Assembly: GCA_031290725.1 (NCBI GenBank)
Contig: JAITMZ010000042.1
Location: forward strand, 1-8,907
DNA: 8,907 nt
Reading direction: 5' to 3'
Source of the DNA: Spirochaetaceae bacterium
GTDB taxonomy: Bacteria > Spirochaetota > Spirochaetia > Treponematales > Treponemataceae
Of this stretch, positions 6,323 through 8,907 are shown piece after piece. The translations under genes were made by a program, and so were the position numbers. How positions within the stretch are numbered: position 1 is the first letter of the stretch; each line of letters starts with the position of its first letter. The notes beneath the pieces were generated by a model. It was given only the letters and a program-made list of their open reading frames with translations, ran no database searches and had not been told where the DNA came from.

Positions 6323-7006
6323 ATGCCGTTCCAACACAAAGCCGCCACATACAAAGCCTCAGACGCCAAAAACCCCTTCCTGGAAGGCCAGGATCGGGCC
6401 TATGGCGACATCCTCGCCGACAAAATGGCGGAGATGCGGTGGTGGCGCCTGATTATCGGCGGGGGGTTTTTGGCCCTCTTCGCGGCGAGCCTGGGCTTTT
6501 TTATCTATGCGGTACGGATGCAGAAAACCGTGCCGGTCTTGATAAACGTGATGCCCAACGGCGAGGCGCAGTTCCTGGGGGAAGTGCGGCAGTCGGGCCA
6601 GGTTGCGGTGCCGGAAGCGGCGATACAGTTCCAAATCCGGCGCTTTATTACCAACCTGCGCTCCGTGTCCACCGACTCCCAGGTGCTCTACAACAACATC
6701 GAGGACTGCTATGCCATGGTGACCAGCTCCTACGAACCGGTGATGACCCGTTTCCTCCGGGACGCCTCGCCCTTTGCCCTGGTGGGAAAAACCCGCCGGA
6801 CAGTGGAGATCGAGAGCGCCATCAAGATCACCGGCAGTTCCTATCAGATCGACTGGGCCGAGACGTCCGTCGATTCAAGCCAGGCCCGGAAGCCGGTGCG
6901 GATGCGGGCCATCGTCACGGTGAAACTTTTGCCGGCGACAGACGAAACCATCAAGAAAAATCCCCTGGGGATTTATATCGACAACTGCGAGATGACCCAA
7001 CTATGA
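6323..7006 (+). CDS. trbF: TrbF/VirB8 inner-membrane protein
   Basis: Bitopic inner-membrane protein, a VirB8-like assembly factor linking the membrane platform to the periplasmic core. ATG 6323 is preceded by AAAAGGG at 6310-6316. The 227-residue length fits the family. Residues 1-41 are cytoplasmic with the TrbF-like NPFLEGQDRAYGDI, a single membrane segment spans 42-63, and the periplasmic VirB8 fold follows. The conserved NPLG motif, known to matter for VirB8 function, is at residues 213-216 (KKNPLGIYIDN). The stop overlaps the trbG start as ATGA (7003-7006), so the two are probably translationally coupled. Confidence 0.95.
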   Translation: MPFQHKAATYKASDAKNPFLEGQDRAYGDILADKMAEMRWWRLIIGGGFLALFAASLGFFIYAVRMQKTVPVLINVMPNGEAQFLGEVRQSGQVAVPEAAIQFQIRRFITNLRSVSTDSQVLYNNIEDCYAMVTSSYEPVMTRFLRDASPFALVGKTRRTVEIESAIKITGSSYQIDWAETSVDSSQARKPVRMRAIVTVKLLPATDETIKKNPLGIYIDNCEMTQL

Positions 7007-7986
7007 AATATCCCATACTCATACTGTTATCCGTATTGCTCATCATCGGCTGCGCGACAGTGGACGTGGAAAAGAGCGTCCGGGACCAGGCTGCGGGAAA
7101 ACAGGCGGGGGACCCCCTGGCAGTGCTCCCCGTGCCGGTGGAAAGCTGGCCGCAGCCGTCCCCGGAGGTAATTGTCCGGGAGAGACCGGTCTACGTCCCC
7201 ACGGAGCCTGGCGGCTCCCCGGTCAAAAGCCCGCCGGAGCCAACCGGGATGGATGCGGTGAGGGCGTCCAACACGGCGGGCATCCAGAACCCCGGCGACT
7301 ATACTAAAGGGGCCATGCTCTACGATTTTGACGCCGACTGGGTCTACGAAATCTATACCCAGCCCCTGCGACTCACGGACATCCAACTGGAGGCGGGGGA
7401 GACCGTGGCTGACACGCCCTTTGTGTCGGACAGCGAACGCTGGATGCTGGGTGCCGGGGTGAGCTATGAGGGCGGGAGTACCGTGCAGCACGTCTATGTG
7501 AAGCCCACCGCACCGGCCCTGGAGGCGTCCCTGGTGATCAATACCAACCGCCGGTCGTATCACATCGTACTCCGGAGTTATAACTACGCCTTCATGCCCA
7601 TCGTCCGCTGGCGCTATGCATCCACGGGATTGCCCAACACCTACGCCGGGCCCCTGGCCGGGCCTATGGGTATCGCCGGAACAGCGAACACCGATATACC
7701 CGCCATAGACCCCCGGTACCTGTCCTTCAACTACCGCATCACCTATGGACGGTTTCACAAGCCGGTGTGGCTGCCCACCCTGGCCTACGATGACGGCAAG
7801 AAGACCTACGTGGCGTTCCCCGAAGACGTGCTGCAGAGCGCCCTCCCCGCCGTGTTTGAAGACCGGGCAAACGTGGTCAATTACCGGGTGGCCGGCAACC
7901 TGCTGATCATCGACAAGCGTATTGAGAAAATCACCGTCACGATGGGGGAAACAAAAATCACCATTGAAAAGAAAAAAGGCAAATAG
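7003..7986 (+). CDS. trbG: TrbG/VirB9 outer-membrane core protein with lipoprotein signal
   Basis: Component of the outer-membrane core complex with TrbI. The frame is open back to 6439, but that part lies inside trbF. The start at ATG 7003 is chosen because it gives the ATGA overlap and begins a clear signal sequence, MKYPILILLSVLLIIGC. No strong ribosome binding site is seen, consistent with coupling to trbF. The signal ends in a lipobox, IIGC with Cys17, so the 327-residue protein looks lipidated. A Pro-rich segment follows (about 40-80), then the VirB9 N-domain (about 95-205, with YDFDADWVYEIYTQPLRLTD) and the VirB9 C-domain (about 230-320, with PVWLPTLAYDDGKKTYVAFP and VVNYRVAGNLLIID). 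Canonical TrbG usually has an ordinary signal peptide, and a separate small lipoprotein (TrbH/VirB7) provides lipidation. No such gene is visible here. Confidence 0.94.
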   Translation: MKYPILILLSVLLIIGCATVDVEKSVRDQAAGKQAGDPLAVLPVPVESWPQPSPEVIVRERPVYVPTEPGGSPVKSPPEPTGMDAVRASNTAGIQNPGDYTKGAMLYDFDADWVYEIYTQPLRLTDIQLEAGETVADTPFVSDSERWMLGAGVSYEGGSTVQHVYVKPTAPALEASLVINTNRRSYHIVLRSYNYAFMPIVRWRYASTGLPNTYAGPLAGPMGIAGTANTDIPAIDPRYLSFNYRITYGRFHKPVWLPTLAYDDGKKTYVAFPEDVLQSALPAVFEDRANVVNYRVAGNLLIIDKRIEKITVTMGETKITIEKKKGK

Positions 7987-7988
7987 CC

Positions 7989-8907
7989 ATGGGCGATACA
8001 AACAACGAAAAAAAATACGAAGACGCGGCGAAACTGACCGGGTTTGATACGGAGGTCATCGCCCCCGGCGCGGGATGGCTCGACCGGCACCGGACCATGG
8101 CGATATTATCCCTGGCCTTCGTGGTGATCATCGGCGGGGGCATGCTGCTTAACCTATCCCGGAACGCAAAAAAATCCCGCAGCGCCGAAAACAGCGCCCG
8201 GGCCGCCCGGGGGATACCCTCCGACTTCCGGGACCAGCGCGACCGGGCGGGCCGGGAAGAACGCGCCCCTGGGGAAGGGCCGGAAACCCTGCCGGAGGAC
8301 GAAGGGCTGCCCGGCGCGGTGGTGGACGATAACCCGGACAGCCCGGCAGGCCGCCTGTACCGGAATCAGGGTACCCCCGCTGCCGCAGCCGCTGCCGCCC
8401 CCCCGCCCCCTGCCGGGTCCAGAGGCGCCGGGGGCTCATCGGGAAGCGCGCCGGTGAACACCGCCTTTCGCTCCCCCCTGGTGCCCAACGTTGAGGGCAG
8501 CCTGCTCGGCGGCCGGGCAGCCGCGCCCCAAGCGCCCGCCGGCTCCTATGCCCAGCAGTACCCCTACCGATCACCCCAGGATGCCGGCCAGGACGCGGCG
8601 GCCGCCTACCTGCAGCAGGCCCTCGCCGCCCAGCAGGCCGCCCAGGCCGCCCAAGCCGCACCCGGCAGCCCCTACCTGCCCGCAGCGCAAGCAGCCGGCC
8701 AGGGCAGCGCGGCGCAAAACTTCTCCGGCGGCCAAACCGGCGGCACCGTCTCCGGCGGCGTCTTTTTGAGGGATAACGCCCTGTGGATCGGGACCGTCAT
8801 CCCCGGCATCCTGGTCACCGGCATCAACACCGACCTGCCGGGGGAGGTGATCGCCCGGGTCACGGAAAACATCTACGATTCCCTGACCGGCAAAAACCTG
8901 CTCATCC
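7989..8907 (+). CDS. trbI: TrbI/VirB10 core protein, 3'-partial
   Basis: Inner-to-outer membrane spanning scaffold of the secretion channel. ATG 7989 lies 2 nt after the trbG stop, with a weak AAGG at 7976-7979. The frame stays open to the window end (306 residues visible). Residues 1-36 are cytoplasmic, and one membrane segment spans about 37-55 (MAILSLAFVVIIGGGMLLNL). A long charged then Pro/Ala/Gln-rich periplasmic linker follows (about 58-250, including an Ala run at 131-137 and the Gln/Ala stretch YLQQALAAQQAAQAAQAA). The conserved VirB10 domain begins near 259; GTVIPGILVTGINTDLPGEV at 268-287 is the family signature. The linker DNA is extremely GC-rich and low in complexity. The remaining C-terminal domain lies outside the window. 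Confidence 0.95.
   Translation, partial: MGDTNNEKKYEDAAKLTGFDTEVIAPGAGWLDRHRTMAILSLAFVVIIGGGMLLNLSRNAKKSRSAENSARAARGIPSDFRDQRDRAGREERAPGEGPETLPEDEGLPGAVVDDNPDSPAGRLYRNQGTPAAAAAAAPPPPAGSRGAGGSSGSAPVNTAFRSPLVPNVEGSLLGGRAAAPQAPAGSYAQQYPYRSPQDAGQDAAAAYLQQALAAQQAAQAAQAAPGSPYLPAAQAAGQGSAAQNFSGGQTGGTVSGGVFLRDNALWIGTVIPGILVTGINTDLPGEVIARVTENIYDSLTGKNLLI

Noticed and set aside
6439..7002. Upstream extension of the trbG frame inside trbF
   Set aside because: The translation is Gly/Arg/Pro-rich noise in the shadow of trbF; the true N-terminus is the signal sequence beginning at 7003.
7027..8001. Long minus-strand open frame opposite trbG
   Set aside because: Antisense of a clear VirB9 gene, with no recognisable domain and no ribosome binding site.

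Overview
The window is the central part of a conjugative type IV secretion (mating-pair formation) operon of the P-type/Trb family. All genes read on the + strand. The order is trbE (VirB4), then a two-gene insert, then trbJ (VirB5), trbL (VirB6), trbF (VirB8), trbG (VirB9) and trbI (VirB10). This is the trb order of Agrobacterium Ti-type and many ICE clusters (E-J-[K]-L-F-G-[H]-I), but no trbK or trbH reading frame lies in the usual places. trbE enters from upstream and trbI runs off the right edge, so trbB/C/D and the end of trbI lie outside. The segment is probably part of an integrative conjugative element or conjugative plasmid; no integrase, relaxase, origin or attachment site is visible here.

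Host: the trb genes are GC-rich, with strong G/C preference at third positions. The insert gene at 3136-3840 encodes a BspA-type leucine-rich-repeat protein. Its C-terminal tail (an AGTYTYD...EWSYK pattern) resembles tails I recall from Treponema LRR proteins, including those of termite-gut treponemes. I therefore lean towards a spirochaete host, from memory of the family and without a database search. The trb genes themselves look like proteobacterial-type Trb proteins.

Layout: 1-2790 is trbE with an unusual C-terminal Pro/Ala-rich linker and a ParB/KorB-like helix-turn-helix tail. 2764-2815 is a near-consensus promoter overlapping the trbE stop. 2875-3060 is a 61-residue protein of unknown function. 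3063-3113 holds two small stem-loops. 3136-3840 is the exported LRR protein. 3864-3889 is a strong intrinsic terminator. 3932-8907 is a tightly packed block trbJ-trbL-trbF-trbG-trbI: ATGA overlaps at trbJ/trbL and trbF/trbG, 43 nt between trbL and trbF, and 2 nt between trbG and trbI.

How it works together: TrbE is the cytoplasmic ATPase. TrbL, TrbF and the N-terminus of TrbI form the inner-membrane part. TrbG (here with a lipobox) and the C-terminus of TrbI form the outer-membrane core. TrbJ is the exported minor pilus/tip component. The insert is a self-contained transcription unit (own promoter, two genes with good ribosome binding sites, own terminator) placed exactly between trbE and trbJ. 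It is more AT-rich than its surroundings and looks like cargo. The most notable observations are the DNA-binding-like tail on the VirB4 ATPase, the insulated LRR cargo unit within a secretion operon, and the apparent lipidation of VirB9 in a cluster with no visible TrbH/VirB7.
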